DNA of 64,000 nt, taken from NCBI RefSeq assembly GCF_014596945.1, contig NZ_JACVXB010000009.1:59654-123653 (forward strand), given 5' to 3'. Source of the stretch: Aestuariibaculum sediminum (GTDB lineage Bacteria > Bacteroidota > Bacteroidia > Flavobacteriales > Flavobacteriaceae). The notes beneath the pieces were generated by a model. That model ran no database searches and had not been told where the DNA came from. It saw nothing but the letters and a program-made list of their open reading frames with translations. The translations under genes and the position numbers were made by a program. Below are positions 56,870 to 64,000 of this stretch, piece by piece (positions within the stretch are counted from its first letter, which is position 1; every line of letters begins with the position of its first letter).

Positions 56870-58657
56870 ATGTCCTTTAACGCTAAAAACCTGTTGCGTC
56901 AATTTTTAATCTGGAAATACAAACACATTTCCGAACGTCAGTTTATCTATATACTTAGTGTACTTGTTGGGGTTTTAGCGGGCATGGGAACGGTAGTTTT
57001 AAAAAATTTAACCCATTTTATTAGGTCACTTCTGGAGTTAAACTTGTTTAAAAATTACCAAAATACCTTATATTTTATTTTTCCAATCATAGGCCTGGTA
57101 CTTGTTTATATCATAAAACAAACCTGGCTTAAAAAACATATTGGACATGGCATTTCAACAACGCTGTATGGTATTTCAAAACTCAATGGTATTTTACCTC
57201 GGTATAATATCTATGCCGCTTTAATTACAGCACCCTTAACGGCTGGTTTTGGTGGATCGGTTGGATTACAAGGTCCTGCCGTAAGTGTAGGTTCTGCCTT
57301 AGGGTCGAATACAGCTCAGCTTTTTCATATGACCACCAAAACGCGCTTGCTTTTAATTGGTTGTGCTTCGGCAGGCGCCATGGCCTCCATGTTTAAAGCG
57401 CCAATTGCCGCCATCGTTTTTGCTGTAGAAATTTTTAGTTTAGATATAGCATTCACCTCATTAGTACCATTATTATTAGCATCGGTATCTGCAGTAATTA
57501 CGTCTTACATGTTTTTAGGAACCGATGTGTTGTTGCATGTAATTATTAAAGACACCTTTAATTTTAAAGATATCCCTATTTATATTTTGTTGGGTGTCGT
57601 TACGGCTTTTTCGTCGGTTTACTTTTCTAAAGTATTTTTTGCAATTACTAATTTCTTTAAACAATTTGAAAGTCGTGCTAAACGTTTACTTATAGGTGGT
57701 CTTGCCATAGGTACCATGCTTTATTTTATTCCGCCACTTTATGGTGAGGGTTACGGTATTATGAATAATCTTTTAAAAGGTGATCATTTATCGGCTATAA
57801 GTACCACCCCTTTTAAAAACTTAGATTTAACCAACATCTGGATTGTTATTGCTATGTTACTCGGCATAGCGATTTTTAAGGCTATAGCCATGACAACCAC
57901 TTTTGGCGCTGGTGGTGTAGGTGGCATTTTTATTCCAACACTAATCATGGGTAGTGCTTTAGGAAATGCCTTTGCCAAAATAATTAATAACATTGGTTTA
58001 GGTCTTTCGGTAAACGAAGCTAATTTTACCCTTTTAGGCATGACGGGATTAATGGCAGGAGTGTTACATGCGCCTTTAACCGCTATTTTCCTTATTGCAG
58101 AAATCACAAGCGGGCATGAACTTTTTGTTCCTCTTATGATTGTTGCTGCCATATCGTTTGCCATTACAAAATACTACGTTTCGCATTCCATTTACACGCT
58201 TAAACTAGCTGAACGTGGTGAGTTAATGACACACGATAAAGACCAGAATACGCTTATGGCTTTAGATATCGATAAGGTTATTGAAACCAATTTCATAACA
58301 CTAAAACCAGAAATGTCATTAGGGTACATTTTAAATGAAGCCGTGGCCAAATCATCGCGAAATCATTTTCCTGTGGTAGATGACGATAATCAGTTTTTGG
58401 GTGTTATTAGACTTGATGATATTAGACATATGATGTTTAATGCCGAACTTTATGATAAAGTTAGTGTTACCGACCTGATGCATGCAGATGCAGGAATAAT
58501 TAATTACGATGACTCCATGAACGATATCATGGAAAAATTTAAAACCACTGGCGCATGGAATTTACCGGTGGTAAAATCAGGGAAATATTTTGGTTATATC
58601 TCAAAATCAAAATTACTTACCGCATACAGAAGACAACTCTTAAAATTCACAAAATAA
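56870..58657 (+). CDS. ClC family chloride transporter/channel with CBS domains (second copy, no gating Glu)
   Basis: 595 residues, clearly a tandem paralogue of the preceding gene (same length, same CBS tail ending FGYISKSKLLTAYRRQL). Differences in key positions: the gating glutamate is replaced by Q134 in GGSVGLQGPAV, the first filter segment reads GHGISTTLY instead of HGIPSTLY, and the internal proton site is Ile (VEIF). In CLC-ec1 the equivalent Glu-to-Gln change removes gating and proton coupling, so this copy may be a passive conductance or form a heterodimer with the first. The small next gene starts 3 bp after its stop. Confidence 0.92.
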   Translation: MSFNAKNLLRQFLIWKYKHISERQFIYILSVLVGVLAGMGTVVLKNLTHFIRSLLELNLFKNYQNTLYFIFPIIGLVLVYIIKQTWLKKHIGHGISTTLYGISKLNGILPRYNIYAALITAPLTAGFGGSVGLQGPAVSVGSALGSNTAQLFHMTTKTRLLLIGCASAGAMASMFKAPIAAIVFAVEIFSLDIAFTSLVPLLLASVSAVITSYMFLGTDVLLHVIIKDTFNFKDIPIYILLGVVTAFSSVYFSKVFFAITNFFKQFESRAKRLLIGGLAIGTMLYFIPPLYGEGYGIMNNLLKGDHLSAISTTPFKNLDLTNIWIVIAMLLGIAIFKAIAMTTTFGAGGVGGIFIPTLIMGSALGNAFAKIINNIGLGLSVNEANFTLLGMTGLMAGVLHAPLTAIFLIAEITSGHELFVPLMIVAAISFAITKYYVSHSIYTLKLAERGELMTHDKDQNTLMALDIDKVIETNFITLKPEMSLGYILNEAVAKSSRNHFPVVDDDNQFLGVIRLDDIRHMMFNAELYDKVSVTDLMHADAGIINYDDSMNDIMEKFKTTGAWNLPVVKSGKYFGYISKSKLLTAYRRQLLKFTK

Positions 58658-58660
58658 ATA

Positions 58661-58897
58661 ATGAAATACTTCATCTTTTTCGCATTTATAGCATCATTAA
58701 CCAGTATTATTCTGGGCTTTGTTTTGGAAGTCGATTTTACTCAAAAACTTATCGGTTTTGGTGTTATGGGACTATTTTTTGTAGTGTTTCCTTTATTCGC
58801 TTACTACCGTTGGAAGGATAAAGACATTAAAGATTATATGCTTACAAAAGAAAACCTGGAAAACATGCGTAAATCTCAGGAAGAGAATAAATATTAA
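58661..58897 (+). CDS. Small two-helix membrane protein
   Basis: 78 residues with two hydrophobic helices (about 3-22 and 30-50) and a charged C-terminal tail rich in Lys, Glu and Asn. It begins 3 bp after the second clc gene and is surely cotranscribed with it. Function unknown; by position it could be a small accessory subunit of the ClC pair. Confidence 0.75.
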   Translation: MKYFIFFAFIASLTSIILGFVLEVDFTQKLIGFGVMGLFFVVFPLFAYYRWKDKDIKDYMLTKENLENMRKSQEENKY

Positions 58898-58942
58898 CAA
58901 ACAGTTTCATACGGAACTTATTTTCTATGTTTACGCAATTAA

Positions 58943-59005
58943 ATTTCAAAATTTCGTCACTTCGAGTGATTCCGAAGCATGAGGAATTGTATCGAGAAGT
59001 AAACA
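58943..59005 (+). repeat. REP-like intergenic repeat, copy A
   Basis: 63 bp repeated at 59124-59186 with one mismatch. It contains CACTTCGAGTG, an imperfect palindrome, and ends TATCGAGAAGT. It lies in the 293-bp gene-free stretch between the small membrane protein and tadA. Confidence 0.9.
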
Positions 59006-59060
59006 CTAATCGAACTCGACAAACCCTAAAATAACGAAGAAAATATCCATCTAGAATTAG

Positions 59061-59105
59061 TTCTCGATACATTTTTTTCGTACCTCAACAAATATTCGAA
59101 CTGAC
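59061..59105 (-). repeat. Diverged inverted member of the REP-like repeat
   Basis: Begins TTCTCGATAC, the reverse complement of the end of copies A and B, and ends TTCGAACTGAC, resembling the reverse complement of their start. The middle differs. Confidence 0.6.
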
Positions 59106-59123
59106 ATAGATACACAAAAAAAC

Positions 59124-59186
59124 ATTTCAAAACTTCGTCACTTCGAGTGATTCCGAAGCATGAGGAATTGTATCGAGAAGTAAACA
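59124..59186 (+). repeat. REP-like intergenic repeat, copy B
   Basis: Second direct copy, 181 bp after copy A, ending 5 bp before the tadA stop codon. Confidence 0.9.
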
Positions 59187-59190
59187 AAGA

Positions 59191-59640
59191 TTAATTCAAA
59201 TTTCGTTTTTCAATAAAAAACCGTTTCATTAATGTAGAAGCTTCTGTCTCTAAAACACCACCTTTCATTTTGGTTTTTGGATGTAATTTCGTTTTTAAAT
59301 TAATGCAGCCCCGCTGTTCGTCTCTGGCACCATAAACGATGTTGGAAATCTGACTCCAATACAAAGCGCCTGCACACATTTGGCACGGTTCGAGGGTAAC
59401 ATACAAGGTACAATTTTGAAGATATTTACCTCCCAAGAAATTAGCTGCAGCAGTAATGGTTTGCATTTCGGCATGTGCGGTAACATCATTCAATGTTTCT
59501 GTTAAATTATGCCCACGAGCAATAATGCGATTATCGATAACCACAACCGCCCCAACGGGTATTTCACCTTTATCGAAAGCCAATTCTGCTTCCTGCAGCG
59601 CGCGTTTCATAAAATAGGTATCGTCAAATGGGTTTTCCAT
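59191..59640 (-). CDS. tadA: Nucleoside/tRNA adenosine deaminase
   Basis: 149 residues. The zinc-binding H-A-E is in TAHAEMQTI and the P-C-x-x-C in LEPCQMCAGALYWS, with the proton-shuttling Glu in HAE. TadA converts A34 of tRNA-Arg(ACG) to inosine. The length and the N-terminal YFMKRALQEAELAFDKGEIPVGAV fit TadA rather than guanine deaminases. The C-terminus is near two REP-like repeats. Confidence 0.88.
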   Translation of the reverse strand: MENPFDDTYFMKRALQEAELAFDKGEIPVGAVVVIDNRIIARGHNLTETLNDVTAHAEMQTITAAANFLGGKYLQNCTLYVTLEPCQMCAGALYWSQISNIVYGARDEQRGCINLKTKLHPKTKMKGGVLETEASTLMKRFFIEKRNLN

Positions 59641-59717
59641 AATTCAAATATACAATTTCAAAACATTCAAAACTTATTCGGCAAGACTTTTGATGTTTAT
59701 TTGAAAACGCTTCCATC

Positions 59718-60680
59718 ATGAAAAAACATTATGCTATTGCTATTCCAAAACCTTGCTACGAAGACTGGAATAGCATGACCCCTAACGAACGCGGCCGATT
59801 TTGTAATTCCTGTGTTAAAACGGTTGTCGACTTCACCAAAATGAGTACTGAAGACATTCAAACGTATATCGAAACCCATAAACACCAACGTATTTGCGGT
59901 CATTTTAAACAAAGCCAGTTAGACAGTATCAATTTGCGAATTCCATCACAAATAATAGTTAAACCCAAAAACGTGCATAAAGTCTTTTTACTCGCTTTGC
60001 TTCTTGTTATGGGAACCACCTTATTAAATTGTACCAACAACAAAGGCAACAAACAAAAAATTGATAGTGTAGAAGTTGTAGACAGCCTTCAAAATAAAGT
60101 TGTTGATTCTGTAAAATATATAAATGAATTAATTAAAAAAGATTCGATCATTCCTAAAACTTGCACCAAACCTCCTCAAATACCTGCGCCTCACCCAACA
60201 GGAATTACTGTTATTGAAACCGTTGGAGAGGTCGTTAGCGATACTATCCCTGAACTTATGATTGATGGCGATATTGAAATTATGGGAGGAATTGGTCCTG
60301 AGGAAGAACCTGTTGAAGAAGAACCGTTATTTTTTGGCATGATTTCAGAAACCCCACCTGAATTTAAGGATACACCTGAAAATTTATCCATTTCTGAAAG
60401 TAAATCGTATTTCCAAAATAAATTATCTAAAATAGTTGGAGAAAATTTTAACACCTCAGTTTGTTTAGGTTTAAAAGGCAAGCAAAAAATAAATACAAGA
60501 TTTACGGTAAACAAAGAAGGAAAAATAGTTGATATAAAAGTTAGAGCACCACAACCGGCTTTAGAAAAAGAAGCCATCCGCGTTATTAAACTTTTACCTG
60601 ATTTTATTCCGGCAACGCAAAGAAATAAACCTGTTAATGTACTTTACGATCTCCCTATTATTTTTAACGTAGACAATTAA
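59718..60680 (+). CDS. TonB-like protein with N-terminal cysteine motif
   Basis: 320 residues. The N-terminal cytoplasmic part (1-85) has conserved cysteines in IPKPCYEDW, GRFCNSCVKTVVDFTKM and RICGHF, a pattern common at the start of Bacteroidota TonB-related proteins. One helix (about 88-105) follows. A Pro/Glu-rich periplasmic linker comes next (about 150-215). The C-terminal TonB-like domain (about 225-318) has RFTVNKEGKIVDIKVRAP and RVIKLLPDFIPA. It probably transfers energy from ExbB/ExbD to an outer-membrane receptor or senses envelope redox state; the latter is speculation. Confidence 0.75.
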   Translation: MKKHYAIAIPKPCYEDWNSMTPNERGRFCNSCVKTVVDFTKMSTEDIQTYIETHKHQRICGHFKQSQLDSINLRIPSQIIVKPKNVHKVFLLALLLVMGTTLLNCTNNKGNKQKIDSVEVVDSLQNKVVDSVKYINELIKKDSIIPKTCTKPPQIPAPHPTGITVIETVGEVVSDTIPELMIDGDIEIMGGIGPEEEPVEEEPLFFGMISETPPEFKDTPENLSISESKSYFQNKLSKIVGENFNTSVCLGLKGKQKINTRFTVNKEGKIVDIKVRAPQPALEKEAIRVIKLLPDFIPATQRNKPVNVLYDLPIIFNVDN

Positions 60681-60689
60681 TAAAATCTG

Positions 60690-60697
60690 TACTTTTG
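60690..60697 (+). promoter_or_regulatory. dxs promoter -7 box
   Basis: TACTTTTG fits TAnnTTTG and ends 4 nt before the GTG start of dxs, which implies a leaderless or nearly leaderless mRNA. Confidence 0.55.
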
Positions 60698-60701
60698 CCT
60701 T

Positions 60702-62468
60702 GTGCAAAACACCTTTTTAAATACTATAAATTCACCAGAAGATTTACGTCGTTTAAAACCTGACGATTTACAAAAACTCGCAAAAGAGTTGCGTGAATTT
60801 ATCATTAATATCGTTGCCACCAAAGAAGGCCATTTGGGAGCTAGTTTAGGTGTAGTAGAACTAACTATTGCTCTGCATTACGTTTTTAACACGCCAGAAG
60901 ATCAACTTATCTGGGATGTAGGCCATCAGGCTTACGGACATAAAATTTTAACAGGTAGAAAAGCCATTTTTCATACCAACAGGCAACTTGGTGGTATTAG
61001 CGGCTTTCCAAAACGCGATGAAAGTGAATACGATTCTTTTGGCGTAGGACATTCATCAACATCAATTTCGGCGGCCTTAGGTATGGCGATTGCATCGCAA
61101 TTAAAAGGAGAAATTCATAAACAACACATTGCAGTAATTGGAGATGCCTCGATAGCCAGTGGTATGGCTTTCGAAGGTTTAAATCACGCGGGTGTTACCG
61201 ATGCCAATTTATTGGTTATTCTAAATGATAACGCCATTGGTATCGACCCAAGTGTTGGCGCTTTAAAAATGTATTTAACCAACGTAAAGAAAGGCACCCA
61301 AAAACGCAACAACATTATAAAGGCTTTAAATTTCGATTATTCGGGCCCTATTGACGGACATGATTTACCTATGGTTATTTCTGAATTGAATCGATTAAAA
61401 CATATTAAAGGCCCCAGATTTTTGCACATTATAACGACTAAAGGCAAAGGGTTAAGGCAAGCCGAAGAAGATCAGGTAAAATACCATGCGCCAGGAAAAT
61501 TCGATTCTTCAACAGGAGAATTAATGCCAAAAGCCGCCTCGAAAGTCCCCAAATATCAGGATGTTTTTGGGCATACAATTGTTGAATTGGCAAAACAAAA
61601 TAAAACTATTGTTGGTATAACGCCAGCCATGCCAACAGGTAGTTCGTTAAAATATATGATGGATATAATGCCCGAACGTGCCTTTGATGTTGGCATTGCC
61701 GAACAACATGCGGTAACCATGGCTGCTGGTATGGCAACACAAGGATTAATCCCATTTTGTAATATCTATTCCACGTTTTTACAACGCGCTTACGACCAGA
61801 TTATTCACGACGTAGCGATACAAAATTTACCCGTTATTTTTTGTCTGGACCGCGCCGGATTGGTTGGTGAAGATGGCGCTACCCATCATGGAATTTACGA
61901 TTTATCCTATTTACGCTGCATACCAAACCTCATCATTTTCGCCCCCAGAAACGAAATGGAATTACGCAACATCATGTATACCGCACAGCTAGGCTTAAAT
62001 CACCCCATCGCCATTCGTTACCCCAGAGGAAAAGGTATCACCGAAAACTGGAAACAGCCTTTTGAAACTATAAACATAGGAACGGGTGTTACTTTAAAAT
62101 CGGGAGATTCCATAGCGGTTTTAAGTATTGGTACCATTGCGAAAAATATTACCGAGGCCATAAGCAATTGCAATAATGCTGAAGCCGTAGCACACTACGA
62201 CTTACGTTTTGTGAAACCTTTAGATGAAACTTTACTACACCACATTTTCGAAAAACACGGCACCTTAATAACTATTGAAGACCATTCGGTAATAGGTGGT
62301 TTTGGTTCTGCTGTTTTAGAATTTGCCGCATCTCACAACTACAAAAACCCTACTAACGTTTTGGGCATTCCCGATACCATTATTGAACATGGTAGCGTTA
62401 ATGAACTACAGCAACAAATTGGTTTGGATGTTAATAGCATAACCACGCTCCTTAATACGTTGCTTTAA
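60702..62468 (+). CDS. dxs: 1-deoxy-D-xylulose-5-phosphate synthase
   Basis: 588 residues, slightly shorter than the usual 620. The start is GTG at 60702 (MQNTFLNTINSPEDLRRL); no ATG is available before the conserved core. Thiamine diphosphate binding: GDASIASGMAFEGLNHAG and LNDN. Also present are the conserved WDVGHQAYGHKILTGR, DVGIAEQHAVTMAAGMA and DRAGLVGEDGATHHGIYD. It condenses pyruvate and glyceraldehyde-3-phosphate, the first step of the MEP isoprenoid pathway, and so supplies the polyprenyl synthase encoded elsewhere in the window. Confidence 0.96.
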   Translation: MQNTFLNTINSPEDLRRLKPDDLQKLAKELREFIINIVATKEGHLGASLGVVELTIALHYVFNTPEDQLIWDVGHQAYGHKILTGRKAIFHTNRQLGGISGFPKRDESEYDSFGVGHSSTSISAALGMAIASQLKGEIHKQHIAVIGDASIASGMAFEGLNHAGVTDANLLVILNDNAIGIDPSVGALKMYLTNVKKGTQKRNNIIKALNFDYSGPIDGHDLPMVISELNRLKHIKGPRFLHIITTKGKGLRQAEEDQVKYHAPGKFDSSTGELMPKAASKVPKYQDVFGHTIVELAKQNKTIVGITPAMPTGSSLKYMMDIMPERAFDVGIAEQHAVTMAAGMATQGLIPFCNIYSTFLQRAYDQIIHDVAIQNLPVIFCLDRAGLVGEDGATHHGIYDLSYLRCIPNLIIFAPRNEMELRNIMYTAQLGLNHPIAIRYPRGKGITENWKQPFETINIGTGVTLKSGDSIAVLSIGTIAKNITEAISNCNNAEAVAHYDLRFVKPLDETLLHHIFEKHGTLITIEDHSVIGGFGSAVLEFAASHNYKNPTNVLGIPDTIIEHGSVNELQQQIGLDVNSITTLLNTLL

Positions 62469-62648
62469 GCTATGTAACACAAACTTGTTAATAAGTCTTT
62501 ATAAACACATGTATTTTCTTTTTTAATAACGTAAGAATTTCACCTATTTTTAAAGTCCAGAAACGTGCTGTTATACCGCCAAATTAGGAGTTCATGGCAT
62601 GTTGAATGATTCATATAAACAAGTTGTGCAACATTTTGAAAATAAACT

Positions 62649-63056
62649 ATGGAAAACCCATTCAAAAATATAAATACGAATATTTTTAATGTTCCAAAAT
62701 ATGAGATGCCACAAATAAATCCAGAAGCTTTTGCGGATTTAAGAGACCCTGATGAAGTTACAAGACAAATATTAGGTTTTCTAACCACACAAGGAGAAAA
62801 TGCCGAAAAACAATTTAAAACATCTCGAAATTTAATTATTGCTACCATAGTTATTATGATTTTACAAATAGGTTACGCAGTTTGGACTAATTCTGAATCG
62901 AACAGTAGACAGTATAACCTAACAAAAATAATTGACATGCAATCACAACAATCTGAAGTAATATCACGTATGTCATTGAATTTACTCGACCTCGAAAACC
63001 AAGTGCGGACTTTGGAACAAGAAAACGCACAACTGAATCAAGAATTGAATAAGTAA
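62649..63056 (+). CDS. Hypothetical protein with membrane helix and coiled coil
   Basis: 135 residues: a soluble N-terminal part (1-58), one helix (about 62-80, LIIATIVIMILQIGYAVW) and a C-terminal coiled coil (about 95-134, ending LEQENAQLNQELNK). No family recognised. It is bracketed by GTTGTGCAAC (62623-62632) and GTTGCACAAC (63061-63070), each followed by ATT, which gives it the look of a mobile cassette. Confidence 0.65.
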   Translation: MENPFKNINTNIFNVPKYEMPQINPEAFADLRDPDEVTRQILGFLTTQGENAEKQFKTSRNLIIATIVIMILQIGYAVWTNSESNSRQYNLTKIIDMQSQQSEVISRMSLNLLDLENQVRTLEQENAQLNQELNK

Positions 63057-63223
63057 AAACGTTGCACAACATTGGATATAATTTATGCTTAAATCTGTTC
63101 ATATTTTGAAGTTTTATATATTTAATAATCTATTTGTTACGACTGAAAATCCCGCGGATTTTAAGCCGCACAAATCATATACTAAACGTTAGCTTTAATT
63201 ACCAAAAAAAATCGCTGAATTAA
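63057..63223. other. Hairpin-bearing spacer between two accessory genes
   Basis: 167 bp with GTTGCACAACATT at its start, a perfect 7-bp inverted repeat AAAATCC/GGATTTT (63146-63162) and an ACGTTAG near the end (63185-63191). The layout of short inverted repeats around a central hairpin recalls cassette recombination sites, but no canonical attC could be demonstrated. Confidence 0.35.
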
Positions 63224-63850
63224 ATGAAATTATTAGAATTTGAAAAAAGTTTGCGTCAGAAATTAAAGAGTTATGAAAAACCAAGACCTTTAATTTGTGA
63301 AGGAAATCCTTTAGAATGTGAAATATTTATAGTTGGAATAAATTCAGCAACAGAAATGCAAAATGACTTTTGGAGTTTTTGGTCACCTGAAAATGGATTT
63401 AACAAAGCTCAATGGCTTGAAAGCTATATTCTTGAACGCAAATTAAAACCTCTTAAGCCTAATAAAACGAGACGAAATAAATTAAGTAATACAAGGCAGA
63501 GAATTGAATGGATTGTCGAAAAAACAAAACCTTTCAAAACTCTTGAAACAAATTTATTTGTAAAAGCTACACCAACAGCAGATGAATTATTATCTGAAGA
63601 TAGAGAAAGTTCTGTTTTTGAATTTTTATTAGATACGATAAAACCAAAGATAATTTTTATTCACGGTAATGAAGTTATTGAATATTTTGAAAAGTTATAT
63701 GATTTAAAAATCACGAAAAATGAAGTTTCAAAATTTGAAATTTTAGGAACAAAAACTAACATTTTGGCTATGAATCATCTTTCAAGAGGTTGGTCGAAAC
63801 AAAAATCATTGGAATTAGGAGAATTTTTAAAATCGAAAGTAATAAACTAA
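63224..63850 (+). CDS. Hypothetical protein, possibly uracil-DNA-glycosylase-like fold
   Basis: 208 residues, soluble, Lys/Glu-rich. Segment EIFIVGINSATEMQNDFWSF (about 33-52) resembles motif 1 of UDG-superfamily proteins (IVGxNP followed by an F/W-rich stretch). NHLSRGWS (about 189-196) resembles the His-containing motif near the C-terminus, and the middle KIIFIHGNEVI matches a central strand. The resemblance is weak, and the catalytic Asp or Asn is not certain. Even lower G+C than neighbours and a position in the cassette-like end of the window suggest accessory DNA. Confidence 0.5.
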   Translation: MKLLEFEKSLRQKLKSYEKPRPLICEGNPLECEIFIVGINSATEMQNDFWSFWSPENGFNKAQWLESYILERKLKPLKPNKTRRNKLSNTRQRIEWIVEKTKPFKTLETNLFVKATPTADELLSEDRESSVFEFLLDTIKPKIIFIHGNEVIEYFEKLYDLKITKNEVSKFEILGTKTNILAMNHLSRGWSKQKSLELGEFLKSKVIN

Positions 63851-64000
63851 AGCAAACACCGTATAAATTTTATTGCTTCGGATTTTCCTACGGCAAATCC
63901 TCTCACTCAAACTATGTACCATTCTTATACGTATTCCAAGGTCAAATCCTAATATTTTTTCACTTTTTTAAGCCATAAACTTTTGAAGCTCTACGTAAGG
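63851..64000. other. Right edge, hairpin-bearing spacer
   Basis: No gene that I can support. A short inverted repeat GGATTT (63880-63885) and AAATCC (63895-63900) recalls the hairpin in the previous spacer (63146-63162). Confidence 0.35.

Noticed and set aside
57784..58164. 126-codon minus-strand frame inside the second clc gene
   Set aside because: Mirror of conserved ClC coding sequence with no independent evidence.
60191..60577. 128-codon minus-strand frame inside the TonB-like gene
   Set aside because: Shadow of the coding strand; serine/proline-rich translation without any family features.
63790..63978. 62-codon plus-strand frame at the right edge
   Set aside because: Overlaps the end of the UDG-like gene out of frame and runs through a hairpin-bearing spacer; no support for translation.

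Overview
The window is an AT-rich chromosomal segment from a member of the Bacteroidota, almost certainly a Flavobacteriaceae (probably marine). Supporting signs are Bacteroidota-type promoters (TTTG, about 19 nt, TAnnTTTG) in front of many genes, the scarcity of Shine-Dalgarno sequences, an ExbB/ExbD cluster beside a PorT-like type IX secretion protein, a LytS/LytTR-type regulatory pair, S9 peptidases, and lipoprotein glycoside hydrolases of GH16 and GH95 type. Most of the window is ordinary housekeeping. No prophage, insertion sequence or CRISPR array is visible.

Layout. 0.1-2.2 kb: membrane metallophosphoesterase and CutC. 2.4-5.9 kb: DNA polymerase I, followed by a small DUF559 endonuclease gene bracketed by two 100-bp direct repeats. 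5.9-13.5 kb: LytTR response regulator and histidine kinase, S9 peptidase, YgiQ radical SAM protein. 13.8-20.1 kb: translation cluster rplM-rpsI, rpsB, tsf, pyrH, frr, interrupted between tsf and pyrH by a GH16 lipoprotein gene. A 42-bp copy of the tsf 3' end lies just beyond that gene, the signature of DNA inserted at the end of tsf. 20.2-30.8 kb: DUF5686-like barrel, RND/MMPL transporter, AsnS, sigma-54, PAP2-like membrane protein, PorT-like protein, ExbD-ExbD-membrane protein-ExbB. 30.8-35.3 kb: tRNA-Ser(GGA), GH95-like hydrolase, type I asparaginase, TatD nuclease.

35.5-37.4 kb is the most unusual part. An orphan NarL/FixJ response regulator is followed by five identically built 51-bp operator-promoter modules: a 24-bp palindrome, exactly 19 bp, then a TAnnTTTA box. 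Four of them drive short untranslated units of about 70 nt, each ending in its own terminator hairpin (three near-identical tandem copies plus one diverged copy). The fifth drives a 32-residue single-pass membrane protein. The arrangement recalls response-regulator-controlled multicopy sRNAs such as Qrr. I read it as a candidate undescribed regulon.

37.4-64 kb: 2-oxoglutarate dehydrogenase E2 and E1, a small outer-membrane barrel protein, polyprenyl synthetase, a TetR-TolC-adaptor-RND efflux operon, a large alpha/beta hydrolase, AspS, two tandem ClC proteins (the second lacking the gating glutamate), TadA-type deaminase, a TonB-like protein and Dxs. The last 1.4 kb holds two hypothetical genes separated by hairpin-rich spacers that look like gene-cassette or accessory DNA.
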